The notes under the pieces are model-generated. The model was given only the letters and a program-made list of their open reading frames with translations, did not search any database and was not told where the DNA came from. A stretch of DNA of 16,886 bases from UBA5336 sp038522375 (GTDB taxonomy: Bacteria; Pseudomonadota; Alphaproteobacteria; Caulobacterales; Hyphomonadaceae): NCBI GenBank assembly GCA_038522375.1, contig JBCBKE010000064.1, positions 1 to 16,886 on the forward strand, given 5' to 3'. The first letter of the stretch is position 1; the number at the start of each line of letters is the position of its first letter. The position numbers and the translations under genes are program-made. This document shows positions 1 through 6,723 of this stretch, piece after piece.

Positions 1-54
1 TTACCCACCCGTTCCGAAAGACAGAACCAGCTTCATCCCAAAAGGACCTTTCCA

Positions 55-948
55 ATGCTCAAACCTATCCTGACTGTCGCCGCTGCGGCGGCTGTCATCA
101 CATCCTGCACATCTGTGGAGAAGAACGAAACCACCATGTCCAGTAAAGAAATCGTAGGCACGTTTCTGGGCGCTGTCTCGCAAGGCGACGCCGACACTAT
201 GCGCGAGCTGGCGAACCCGGGTTACATCCAGCACAACCCATTCATTCCGACCGGGCTGGAGCCGTTCATCGAGCTCCTGCCTGTTCTGGAAGCCGCCGGA
301 ACGACGGCTGAGAATATCCGCATGTTTCAGGATGGCGACTACGTCTTCATGCACAATGTATGGCGCAATGCGGAACCGTTCGGCGCGCCTGAGATGGTGG
401 CGTTCGACATCATCCGCGTGGACGAGAGCGGCAAGGTCGCCGAACACTGGGATGCGCTGCAGCCGCTGGTCGCGGAAACTGTCAGCGGTCGGACACAGAC
501 CGATGGCCCGACCGAAGCCACTGATCTGGACCAGACCGAGGCAAACAAGGCGCTGGCCGTCGCGCTCATCGAGGACGTGCTGATGGGCAAGGATCCTGCG
601 AAGATCACCGAGTACATCAGCGCCGAGAGCTATGCCCAGCACAACCCCACGATCGCGGACGGCCTTGACGGCATCATCGCAGCCGTCGAGACGCTGACGG
701 CGCAAGGAAATATGTTCGTTTACACCGAGATCCACGCCGTGTTCGGTGAAGGTAATTTCGTGCTCACGGTGAGCGAGGGCGAATGGAGCGGCGGGACCCA
801 CGCCTTCTACGACCTGTTCCGGATGGAAGACGGCATGATCGTCGAGCATTGGGACGTCATCCAGCCGGTCCCGACCGAGGGCCTTGCGAACACGAACGGC
901 ATGTTCACGGGGTTTGTCGGCGTGGGCCCGGATTCTATCGGGGAATAG
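55..948 (+). CDS. Lipoprotein with two tandem NTF2/SnoaL-like domains
   Basis: A 297-residue predicted lipoprotein. The N-terminus has a hydrophobic stretch ending in the lipobox ITSC, with Cys18 as the lipidation site, so it should be exported and membrane anchored. The rest is an internal duplication of a SnoaL/NTF2-like alpha+beta domain of about 110 residues. YIQHNP (57-62) matches YAQHNP (193-198), and EHWDALQP (130-137) matches EHWDVIQP (264-271). SnoaL-like folds bind or isomerise small hydrophobic molecules in a cone-shaped pocket; no substrate can be assigned here. The ATG at 55 is preceded by AAAGGA with 8 nt spacing, and it keeps the signal peptide that the internal ATG at 136 would lose. 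Upstream sequence is nearly absent, so operon context is unknown. Family assignment is by motif and fold pattern; enzymatic function is unproven. Confidence 0.85.
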   Translation: MLKPILTVAAAAAVITSCTSVEKNETTMSSKEIVGTFLGAVSQGDADTMRELANPGYIQHNPFIPTGLEPFIELLPVLEAAGTTAENIRMFQDGDYVFMHNVWRNAEPFGAPEMVAFDIIRVDESGKVAEHWDALQPLVAETVSGRTQTDGPTEATDLDQTEANKALAVALIEDVLMGKDPAKITEYISAESYAQHNPTIADGLDGIIAAVETLTAQGNMFVYTEIHAVFGEGNFVLTVSEGEWSGGTHAFYDLFRMEDGMIVEHWDVIQPVPTEGLANTNGMFTGFVGVGPDSIGE

Positions 949-1454
949 GGCCGACCACGGCCCCGCCCCAGGGGCCCGATCTGCGCAGGCGGGGGCATTC
1001 CTCTCGCCTGCGATCTGGCTGGAAACACCAGCGATAAGAACATGGCGCACCGACCGGGCCCGAACCGCTGATGACTGCTTCTGGGAGATGCTGCCCTTCA
1101 ACTTTTCATCCGCAAGCGGCACCTTAGGGCCAACTCCGGTCGCGCGTTCCACCTATTTCTAACGGCAGTTTTTGCGCCCGTTCCTGCCGACCGGCGCTAC
1201 GCCGACGACCGGCTCGAAATCGCCGGAAGTGGACGCTTCGACATTGAGCGGGAATGACTGTATTGAGGGTCATGCGTGCCATTACGCGGTGAAGGAGATC
1301 GATAGGAACACGGACCCATGGATGGTGTTGATCGATCCTGCATTCACCCTGGTTTTGATCGCGTCCTGTCTGACAAGACGGTAACACTTCAGTTTCTCTA
1401 TCTCGACACGCGTTCAGCAATTCTCAGGATCTATCCAGACAGCAATGAGCTGCG
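949..1454. other. 506-bp stretch with no convincing gene
   Basis: Apart from the inverted repeat at 984-1012, nothing could be assigned. Short frames exist on both strands (a 70-codon plus frame from 1172 and a 98-codon minus frame from 1420). They lack a good ribosome binding site and any recognisable motif. Base composition falls toward the right, leading into the AT-richer island at 1455-2360. It may be decayed coding sequence, but no parent gene could be recognised. Confidence 0.5.
984..1012 (+). terminator. Inverted repeat after the SnoaL-like lipoprotein gene
   Basis: CGCAGGCG (984-991) and CGCCTGCG (1005-1012) form a perfect 8-bp stem around a 13-nt loop, 36 bp after the lipoprotein stop codon. 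There is no T-run after it, so it is at best a weak or Rho-assisted terminator. Confidence 0.35.
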
Positions 1455-1550
1455 CTACCACCCGCCAAATGCTTGACGATAGGCCTCTGGCCATTCTTCA
1501 TCGTTCACTAATTGTTGCAGCTGTTGGGCAAGCTGTTGTTCAGTGAGCAT
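1455..1550 (-). CDS. 31-residue small ORF overlapping the end of the upstream gene
   Basis: A short ORF starting at ATG 1548-1550, eleven bases inside the 3' end of the unknown exported-protein gene, and ending in TAG at 1455-1457. GGAGAA sits just upstream of the ATG within the preceding gene, so translation could be coupled. The peptide begins MLTEQQLAQQLQQL, an amphipathic Gln/Leu-rich helix. It continues through an acidic NDEEWPEAY segment and ends AFGGW. The helix-then-GG pattern recalls leader peptides of exported ribosomal peptides, and the operon does contain a HlyD remnant, but that is speculation. It could equally be a truncated protein or a chance frame. No family is recognised. 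Confidence 0.4.
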   Translation of the reverse strand: MLTEQQLAQQLQQLVNDEEWPEAYRQAFGGW

Positions 1551-2184
1551 CACAGTTCTCCGTGAAGTTGGCAGCACGCTTTATGGCTGCCATGAGTTCG
1601 TGAGCGCGATCGCTCTCTAGCGGTTCAATCTCTATCCAGTAACGTGCGTGAATGTATACCTGAGGAATAATTTCTTCTATAATTAGAACATAGGGCCATT
1701 CGCTGCCGATATCGGAGGAGGAAAATATAATACGATCTGATTTAGTTATCTTTTTCGTGCATGTATTGAACGGCCCCCCAGGGATGCCCACATATGGTAT
1801 GGCGAAGCAATTTTCTAGTATGATCGGTCCATCTGACACGGCATCATCAAACAAGTACGCAAGTTGAGACCAAGCCGTTTTCGAGCGAGCGGGCTCATGG
1901 TCCTGATAATCAAAATAAACCGATACTCGCTTGATTTGAGCCTGACCGGAAACAGTGGGCACCAGAAACACATTCTGATCGCCAAACCGAACGGTAAAGC
2001 TATGCAGTTTCCGAATGTTTGGATCGGCAGATCTAATTTTCAATTCTAGCTCTGGTCCGCCCATAACAACTCTGCCGGACATGCATGTTGAATCCGAGAT
2101 TCGAAGATATCTCGGCGTGGTATCATGTGGTATTTCGCATGATTGAGTGAGCGCTATTGTGATAAACCAAAGAGCGCACCTCAC
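1540..2184 (-). CDS. Unknown exported protein coupled to a HlyD remnant
   Basis: A 214-residue protein of unrecognised family. It begins with GTG at 2184 that overlaps the TGA of the HlyD-like frame (GTGA), the signature of translational coupling. The N-terminus MRCALWFITIALTQSC looks like a short signal sequence, possibly with lipidation at Cys16, though the box is not canonical. The body is rich in beta-strand-like stretches (for example VSVYFDYQ and YVLIIEEIIPQVYIHARYWIEIEP) and has several further cysteines that could form disulfides. Hand counting of 1681-1800 gives 52 G/C in 120 (about 43%), against 41 in 60 at 5341-5400 in metX. The gene therefore differs in composition from its surroundings and was probably acquired. 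Its position after a type I secretion adaptor suggests a role in export or at the envelope, but no function can be stated. Confidence 0.65.
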   Translation of the reverse strand: MRCALWFITIALTQSCEIPHDTTPRYLRISDSTCMSGRVVMGGPELELKIRSADPNIRKLHSFTVRFGDQNVFLVPTVSGQAQIKRVSVYFDYQDHEPARSKTAWSQLAYLFDDAVSDGPIILENCFAIPYVGIPGGPFNTCTKKITKSDRIIFSSSDIGSEWPYVLIIEEIIPQVYIHARYWIEIEPLESDRAHELMAAIKRAANFTENCDAH

Positions 2185-2354
2185 CGCTCCCTCCCTGCTT
2201 CAGAAACACTCCGAGCAATTGGCGATAGCAGGAAGGAAATCACTGAACGCTTGCCCGTCTTAATTTCAACGGCGGCGGAGAGCCCTGGGGATAGCAGAGA
2301 AGTATCTTGATCGCTCATTTCAATTCCCTTGAGCGTTTCTGCTCGAAACCATGA
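2181..2354 (-). pseudogene. C-terminal remnant of a HlyD-type type I secretion adaptor
   Basis: This frame encodes the extreme C-terminus of the HlyD family of periplasmic adaptors, which link an inner-membrane ABC transporter to a TolC-type channel. The recognisable string is LLSPGLSAAVEIKTGKRSVI, followed by SFLLSPIARSVSEAGRER. This matches the family's LxPGMxVxxEIKTGxRxVIxYLLSPI...ER ending. A further ~12 residues (WFRAETLKGIE) fit the preceding beta strand. Before that, homology stops: the membrane anchor, coiled coils and lipoyl domain, some 350-400 residues, are absent. The remaining frame could be translated from ATG 2318 (45 residues), but that product could not form an adaptor. The stop overlaps the GTG of the next gene, so an intact HlyD operon once stood here. 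No ABC transporter remains in the window. Confidence 0.8.
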
Positions 2355-2360
2355 ACTGGT

Positions 2361-2642
2361 TACGTTTAAGTGTTCAGTTGGTCCAGTGGACACTAGGTGC
2401 GCCTTCTCCGGAAGCATTTTTCGTGATTCCAACAGCCTCCGGCCAAAAAGGGCCAAACGCGGTCGATCTGGTTGAGTACTGAGCCTGGGATGTTTCCGGC
2501 CCGGGCGGAAACGCGCAGCGGGCGACTGCGCGCCGGCCGGACCGGCCGCCTCCATCCCTGTCTCCAAATACCAAGGCGTTTGGCATCGCCAAACGGCCGT
2601 GAGCGAGACCAACCCCTCGCCACCGTCGAAAGTGACAGCGAA
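2361..2642. other. Junction region between the HlyD remnant and the Slam-like gene
   Basis: No gene is supported here. The stretch holds two clear hairpins: GTTTCCG (2492-2498) with CGGAAAC (2506-2512), and CGTTTGGC (2577-2584) with GCCAAACG (2588-2595). Close to the HlyD break lies GGTCCAGTGGACAC at about 2380-2393. A deletion or insertion-sequence end could explain why HlyD is cut here, but no transposase or paired terminal repeat is visible. Confidence 0.4.
2577..2595 (-). terminator. Hairpin downstream of the Slam-like gene
   Basis: A perfect 8-bp stem, CGTTTGGC/GCCAAACG, with a 3-nt loop lies about 48 nt after the stop of the minus-strand Slam-like gene. On the transcribed strand it is followed by CCTTGGTATTTGG, which is only moderately U-rich, so termination is plausible but unproven. 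Confidence 0.4.
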
Positions 2643-3770
2643 CTAGAACGACCGTGTAAAGCCGGCCTGGAAGGCGGTTTCGGTCGTGTCGAGCCGGTCC
2701 AGATTTGACTCACGCTGCGACACCTCCACCGACACGAATGGCGCTGCACTGAAGACGCGCCAGTCGCGCTTGGACACCCGGAACAGGACCTCTGCTTCAA
2801 GATCCTCCCGCGCTTCAGGGTCCGCGGCGCTGGCCCCGTCAAAGCGCTGGTAGGAGAGTGACGGTTGCACATAGAGCCCGATGGCCAGCGGTAATTCGCG
2901 GAAGCCGCCCACGCCGGCCCTGTAGAACCAGAAGCTCTCCTCATCGGCGGCCGCATCGAACCGGAAACCAACCCCGAATACGCGCTCGAACCGTCCACCG
3001 ATCCCGAACCGGCCAAGATCGGCATCGACGCCGAAGGTCTGGCCGTCGCGAGCATCAAACGTGTCATGGTCAACGTCGCGCACCTGGAAACGCGCGAACA
3101 GGCGCAGCCGGTCAGTCAGGCTGCGTTGGGTTGTCACCTCCCCGCCGATGGCATCGAACTCCACCGCGTCATCATCCCAACTGCGTTCGACCAGCGCGCG
3201 GACAGACCAACGATTGTCCCCCTCCAGCAGGAACAGCGGACCTGCAAAACCGATAAGTCTTGACCGGGAAAATTCGCCCTCGGCGAACTGCTGGGTGCTG
3301 ACGAACCCCTCTACCGAGAGCCGCGTATCCTCGCCCAACGGCGCGCGATATTCGAGATTGGCGAACGCTTCGATACCGGGTCCTGAGCTTTCGGTGGTTT
3401 CCACAGTAACGGGCTCGCCCCCCGGGCCATCGACCGTTCGGGTCACCAATCGATCGGTTTCCGGCGCAAGCGCGGCATCGGCGGTGAAAACCCATCGCCG
3501 CCTCCGCTGAAGTCCCGCCAGCAGGTCGCGGGCCTCTGCCCGGCCGGCCTCGTCGAGCCCACTCGCCAGCGCCTGGCGAATGCTGAACTCGGCCGCCCGA
3601 TCCCGCCGCGTGTCATAGTAGAGCCGGCCAAGCGCTAAACGCGCCGACCCGTCGCCCGGATTGTCGCGCAGGACCGCCAACAGGCCCGCTTCCACATCCG
3701 TCATCTGGGCACTCGCCAGGGGCGCCAGGCCCATCGCTGCCGCAGCGGCCAATCCAGCTAGTCGATACAT
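2643..3770 (-). CDS. Slam-like (DUF560) outer-membrane beta-barrel protein
   Basis: A 375-residue protein with a Sec signal peptide (residues 1-21, cleavage after ASA). A TPR-like helical region follows (about 25-110, including LLAVLRDNPGDGSARLALGRLYYD), then a C-terminal barrel of about 260 residues rich in alternating strands. The end, VSVEVSQRESNLDRLDTTET followed by a terminal ...GFTRSF, matches DUF560 surface-lipoprotein assembly modifiers. In the neisserial members a periplasmic TPR domain precedes a 14-strand barrel that moves lipoproteins or secreted substrates to the surface. This copy is shorter than the roughly 490-residue neisserial Slams, mostly in the N-terminal domain. No obvious lipoprotein partner is adjacent; the SnoaL-like lipoprotein at 55-948 is the nearest. 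Start ATG 3770 follows a G-rich ribosome-binding stretch. A generic TPR-porin is the alternative. Confidence 0.72.
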   Translation of the reverse strand: MYRLAGLAAAAAMGLAPLASAQMTDVEAGLLAVLRDNPGDGSARLALGRLYYDTRRDRAAEFSIRQALASGLDEAGRAEARDLLAGLQRRRRWVFTADAALAPETDRLVTRTVDGPGGEPVTVETTESSGPGIEAFANLEYRAPLGEDTRLSVEGFVSTQQFAEGEFSRSRLIGFAGPLFLLEGDNRWSVRALVERSWDDDAVEFDAIGGEVTTQRSLTDRLRLFARFQVRDVDHDTFDARDGQTFGVDADLGRFGIGGRFERVFGVGFRFDAAADEESFWFYRAGVGGFRELPLAIGLYVQPSLSYQRFDGASAADPEAREDLEAEVLFRVSKRDWRVFSAAPFVSVEVSQRESNLDRLDTTETAFQAGFTRSF

Positions 3771-3892
3771 CCCGCCCCCCTCGCCCGCCCCGTTTGGACC
3801 CTTGAAGCAAGGACGTAAAGCCGCCGTCTATCGTGTCCGCCATGGTCGCCCGTCATCGACTGGCGGCGACACCGGGCCCAGCGAAGTCGCTA

Positions 3893-4774
3893 TCAGAGCG
3901 TCTGCGGGCTATCACCGCCAATCTTGTCGCCCGTCTTTGTCTCGAAATCGCTGGCATCGTGGCGCTCCAGAAGCTGGCCAGCCGGATCGCCCCAGGCCCG
4001 GTTCACCATCTTTCCACGGATCGCAGCGGGGCGCTCATTGATCTGGTCGGCCCAGCGATTGACGTGCTTGTACTCGTGCACGGCCAGAAACTCCGCGGAC
4101 TCGTAGAGCAGGCCCTTCGCCAGTGCGCCGTACCAGGGCCAGATCGCGATATCTGCGATCGTGTATTCATCGCCGATCATGTATTCTCGGTCCGCCAGGT
4201 TGCGATCCAGCACGTCGAGCTGGCGTTTCACCTCCATGGCAAACCGGTTGATCGGATACTCCCATTTCTCCGGAGCATAGGCGTAGAAGTGTCCGAAACC
4301 GCCGCCCAGATAGGGGGCAGACCCCATCTGCCACATGACCCAGTTCATCGTCTCGGTCCGCTTGGCCACATCGGTCGGCAGGAAGGCGCCGAACTTCTCC
4401 GCAAGATAGAAGAGAATCGACCCGCTTTCGAAGATTCGTAGTGGCTCGGGGTGGCTATGGTCAGCCATCACCGGGATCTTCGAATTGGGGTTCAGCGCCA
4501 CGTAGCCAGAGCTGAACTGGTTGCCCTCGCCAATATTGATCAGCCACGCGTCATACTCCGCCCCCTCATGGCCCAGGGCCAACAGCTCTTCCAGCATCAC
4601 GGTCGGCTTCACGCCGTTCGGCGTCGCCAGCGAATATAGCTGCAAGGGATGCTTGCCCACCGGCAAGTCCTTGTCATGGGTGGGCCCGGCAATCGGCCGA
4701 TTGATCTTGGCGAAGCGTCCACCGCTCTCGCTGTCCCAGGTCCAGACTTTTGGTGGCGTGTATGTGTCACTCAT
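3893..4774 (-). CDS. yghU: YghU-type glutathione-dependent disulfide-bond oxidoreductase
   Basis: A 293-residue cytosolic glutathione S-transferase superfamily protein, very close to E. coli YghU along its whole length. Such enzymes use two glutathione molecules, reduce disulfides, and have weak conjugating or peroxidase activity. Landmarks from the chosen start are KVWTWD (9-14), PVGKHPLQLYSLATPNG (38-54), the cis-Pro glutathione-site segment NPNSKIP (95-101), FESGSI (115-120), which binds the glutamyl moiety, and the C-terminal helical domain with GDEYTIADIAIWPW. ATG 4774 was preferred because MSDTYTPPKVWTW aligns with the E. coli N-terminus. The frame stays open back to 4864, and ATG 4786 is the closest rival. 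It is divergent from metX, with 124 bp between the starts. Confidence 0.93.
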   Translation of the reverse strand: MSDTYTPPKVWTWDSESGGRFAKINRPIAGPTHDKDLPVGKHPLQLYSLATPNGVKPTVMLEELLALGHEGAEYDAWLINIGEGNQFSSGYVALNPNSKIPVMADHSHPEPLRIFESGSILFYLAEKFGAFLPTDVAKRTETMNWVMWQMGSAPYLGGGFGHFYAYAPEKWEYPINRFAMEVKRQLDVLDRNLADREYMIGDEYTIADIAIWPWYGALAKGLLYESAEFLAVHEYKHVNRWADQINERPAAIRGKMVNRAWGDPAGQLLERHDASDFETKTGDKIGGDSPQTL

Positions 4775-4898
4775 GGATCGTCCCATCTCTGCTTCGCCTT
4801 GATCATGTGGGCGCCCACCTCGGTGTTTGCTGAAAGCAAAACTGATCTGCGCCTTCAGGTCCATTGGACACCTGTACCGATATGCCTACAACCCCCCT

Positions 4899-6035
4899 AT
4901 GGCCGACACCTCGCCCCCGCTCGTTGAAGACCTGCTGCGTGTCACGTTGCAGGCACCGCTGGTTCTCGACAGCGGTGAGACGCTCAACAGCGTTGATATC
5001 GCCTATGAAACCTGGGGAACGCTCAACACGAACCGAACCAATGCCGTCCTGGTTTGCCATGCCCTGACAGGCGATCAGTTTGCGGCGGGTCAAAATCCCG
5101 TGACGGGCCGGCCCGCCTGGTGGCCAAGGCTGGTGGGGCCTGGCCTCGCCATCGACACCGATCGCTATTTCGTAATCGCCTCGAACGTGCTCGGCGGCTG
5201 CATGGGATCAACCGGGCCGGCCTCGATGGCGCCCGATGGCGCGCCCTGGGGCGTCCGGTTTCCCGTCATAACAATCGGTGACATGGTCCGCGCCCAGCGC
5301 GCGCTGGTCGAGGCGTTGGGGATCGACAGCCTGTTTGCCGTCATCGGCGGCTCCATGGGCGGCATGCAGGTTCTCGAATGGGCCGCCCAGGCGCCTGACA
5401 AGGTCTTCGCTGCCGTTCCCATCGCCGTTGCGGCCCGGCACTCCGCCCAGAACATCGCGTTCTACGAGGTCGGCCGCCAGGCCATCATGGCCGATCCCGA
5501 CTGGCGCGAGGGGGGCTACCTCGCCGCGGGCGTCCGCCCGTCCCGCGGGCTCGCCGTTGCCCGCATGGCCGCCCATATCACCTACGTCTCCGAGGCCGGC
5601 CTCAAGCGCAAGTTCGACCGTACCCTCCAGGATCGTGACGAGCAGAGCTTCAGCTTCGACGCCGATTTCCAGGTCGAAAGCTATCTCCGCTACCAGGGGG
5701 CCAGTTTCGTCGACCGGTTCGACGCCAACTCCTACCTCTACGTCACGCGCGCCATGGACTATTTCGACCTGGCCTCGGCCCATGGCGGCCGACTGGCCGA
5801 TGCCTTCGTGGGCGCTGGCACCCGCTTCTGCCTGTTCTCCTTCTCGTCGGACTGGCACTACCCGCCAGAGGAAACCCGGGAGATCACCCGCGCCCTGATC
5901 GCGTCCGGGGTGGAAGTCAGCCATATCGAAATCGAGACCGACAAGGGCCACGACGCCTTCTTCCTGGAAGAACCGGGCTTCGAAGCGGCGCTGGCCGGTT
6001 TTCTCTCCGCCTCTGCCGAACGGCGGGGGATCTGA
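4899..6035 (+). CDS. metX: Homoserine O-acetyltransferase MetX
   Basis: A 378-residue alpha/beta hydrolase that acetylates homoserine with acetyl-CoA (some members use succinyl-CoA), the first committed step of methionine synthesis. The catalytic triad is visible: nucleophile Ser152 in GGSMGG, Asp318 in SSDWHYPP, and His351 in DKGHDAFF. Other family marks are VLVCHALTGDQFA, NVLGGCMGSTGP and the ARHSAQNIAF segment. ATG 4899 gives the usual family length and the MADTSPP start; the frame opens earlier at 4827 but those residues are not MetX-like. The leader has an imperfect hairpin (CAGGTCC/GGACacCTG, 4856-4874). I could not find a SAM-II-type riboswitch there, although these are common upstream of alphaproteobacterial met genes. 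metW starts 3 nt after the stop, so the two form an operon. Confidence 0.96.
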   Translation: MADTSPPLVEDLLRVTLQAPLVLDSGETLNSVDIAYETWGTLNTNRTNAVLVCHALTGDQFAAGQNPVTGRPAWWPRLVGPGLAIDTDRYFVIASNVLGGCMGSTGPASMAPDGAPWGVRFPVITIGDMVRAQRALVEALGIDSLFAVIGGSMGGMQVLEWAAQAPDKVFAAVPIAVAARHSAQNIAFYEVGRQAIMADPDWREGGYLAAGVRPSRGLAVARMAAHITYVSEAGLKRKFDRTLQDRDEQSFSFDADFQVESYLRYQGASFVDRFDANSYLYVTRAMDYFDLASAHGGRLADAFVGAGTRFCLFSFSSDWHYPPEETREITRALIASGVEVSHIEIETDKGHDAFFLEEPGFEAALAGFLSASAERRGI

Positions 6036-6038
6036 CCC

Positions 6039-6692
6039 ATGCCGGCGAAACACCCGACAACCGCCAGCGGCCTGCCAGACCGGTTCCGCGCCGACTATCT
6101 CGCCATTGCCTCGCGCGTGCCCACCGGTGCCCGGGTCCTCGATGTGGGATGCGGATCGGGGGAGTTGCTCGCCCTCCTGCGGGAAACCAAGGGCGTCGAT
6201 GGGCGTGGGCTGGAACTCCAGAGCGATCTGGCCGGACGCGCCCTCGCCAAGGGCCTGTCGGTTGTCCAGGGCGACGCCGCAGAAGACCTTGAACTCTTCC
6301 CCGACAACGCCTTCGACGTGGCGATCCTCTCCAAGACGGTCCAGCAGATGCGCCAGCCGGCCCATATCCTTGCGGAACTGGCGCGCATTGCCCCGGAAAT
6401 CATCGTCTCCTTCCAGAACCACGGCCAATGGTCCCGGCGCCTGTCCTTCGTCCGCCAGGGCCGGATGCCGGGGCCCAAGCCCTGGCACTCCGACGATATG
6501 CTCCACCCTTGTACCGCCATCGACATGACCGACCTCGCCGCCCAGTTGAACCTTTCAGTCATCGCGATGGCGCCGGTCAGGGGCAGCGACGTCGGCGCCT
6601 TCCGCACCCGTGGCCTCTCCCGCCTCAACTGGAACGCCGACGAGGTCATCCTCCACATGGGCCGTCACCCAAGCGGGGGCCGCGCCCCCTGA
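6039..6692 (+). CDS. metW: MetW, methionine biosynthesis partner protein
   Basis: A 217-residue class I methyltransferase-fold protein of the MetW family. MetW is found beside metX in proteobacteria and is reported to associate with or activate MetX; a methyl transfer reaction has not been firmly assigned. The nucleotide-binding loop VLDVGCGSGELL spans about residues 33-44. Family segments follow: LSKTVQQM (97-104), VSFQNHGQWSRR (about 123-134), GRMPGPKPW (141-149) and the HPCTAIDM region near 156-163. The start lies 3 nt after the metX stop, and the short spacing implies co-translation. A GC hairpin (GGGGGC/GCCCCC, 6675-6689) lies over the last codons. It is not followed by a T-run, so termination between metW and the convergent TIR gene is unclear. 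Confidence 0.94.
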   Translation: MPAKHPTTASGLPDRFRADYLAIASRVPTGARVLDVGCGSGELLALLRETKGVDGRGLELQSDLAGRALAKGLSVVQGDAAEDLELFPDNAFDVAILSKTVQQMRQPAHILAELARIAPEIIVSFQNHGQWSRRLSFVRQGRMPGPKPWHSDDMLHPCTAIDMTDLAAQLNLSVIAMAPVRGSDVGAFRTRGLSRLNWNADEVILHMGRHPSGGRAP

Positions 6693-6723
6693 AACCGCCG
6701 CGAAAAAGCGCTTGCGCCCGGGC

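Noticed and set aside
1..1152. 383-codon open frame on the minus strand opposite the SnoaL-like lipoprotein
   Set aside because: It is antisense to a gene with a signal peptide, ribosome binding site and duplicated domain, and shows no motif of its own. G+C-rich codon bias opens such frames.
1386..1477. Plus-strand peptide-like stretch ending SNELRYHPPNA
   Set aside because: It briefly resembled a KTSC-type motif, but there is no start codon context and the similarity does not extend.
4775..4898. Possible SAM-II riboswitch upstream of metX
   Set aside because: The expected conserved pseudoknot core could not be matched; only a small imperfect hairpin at 4856-4874 is present.
5208..6506. 432-codon minus-strand frame across metX and metW
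   Set aside because: It crosses two confidently identified genes and their junction; no family features.
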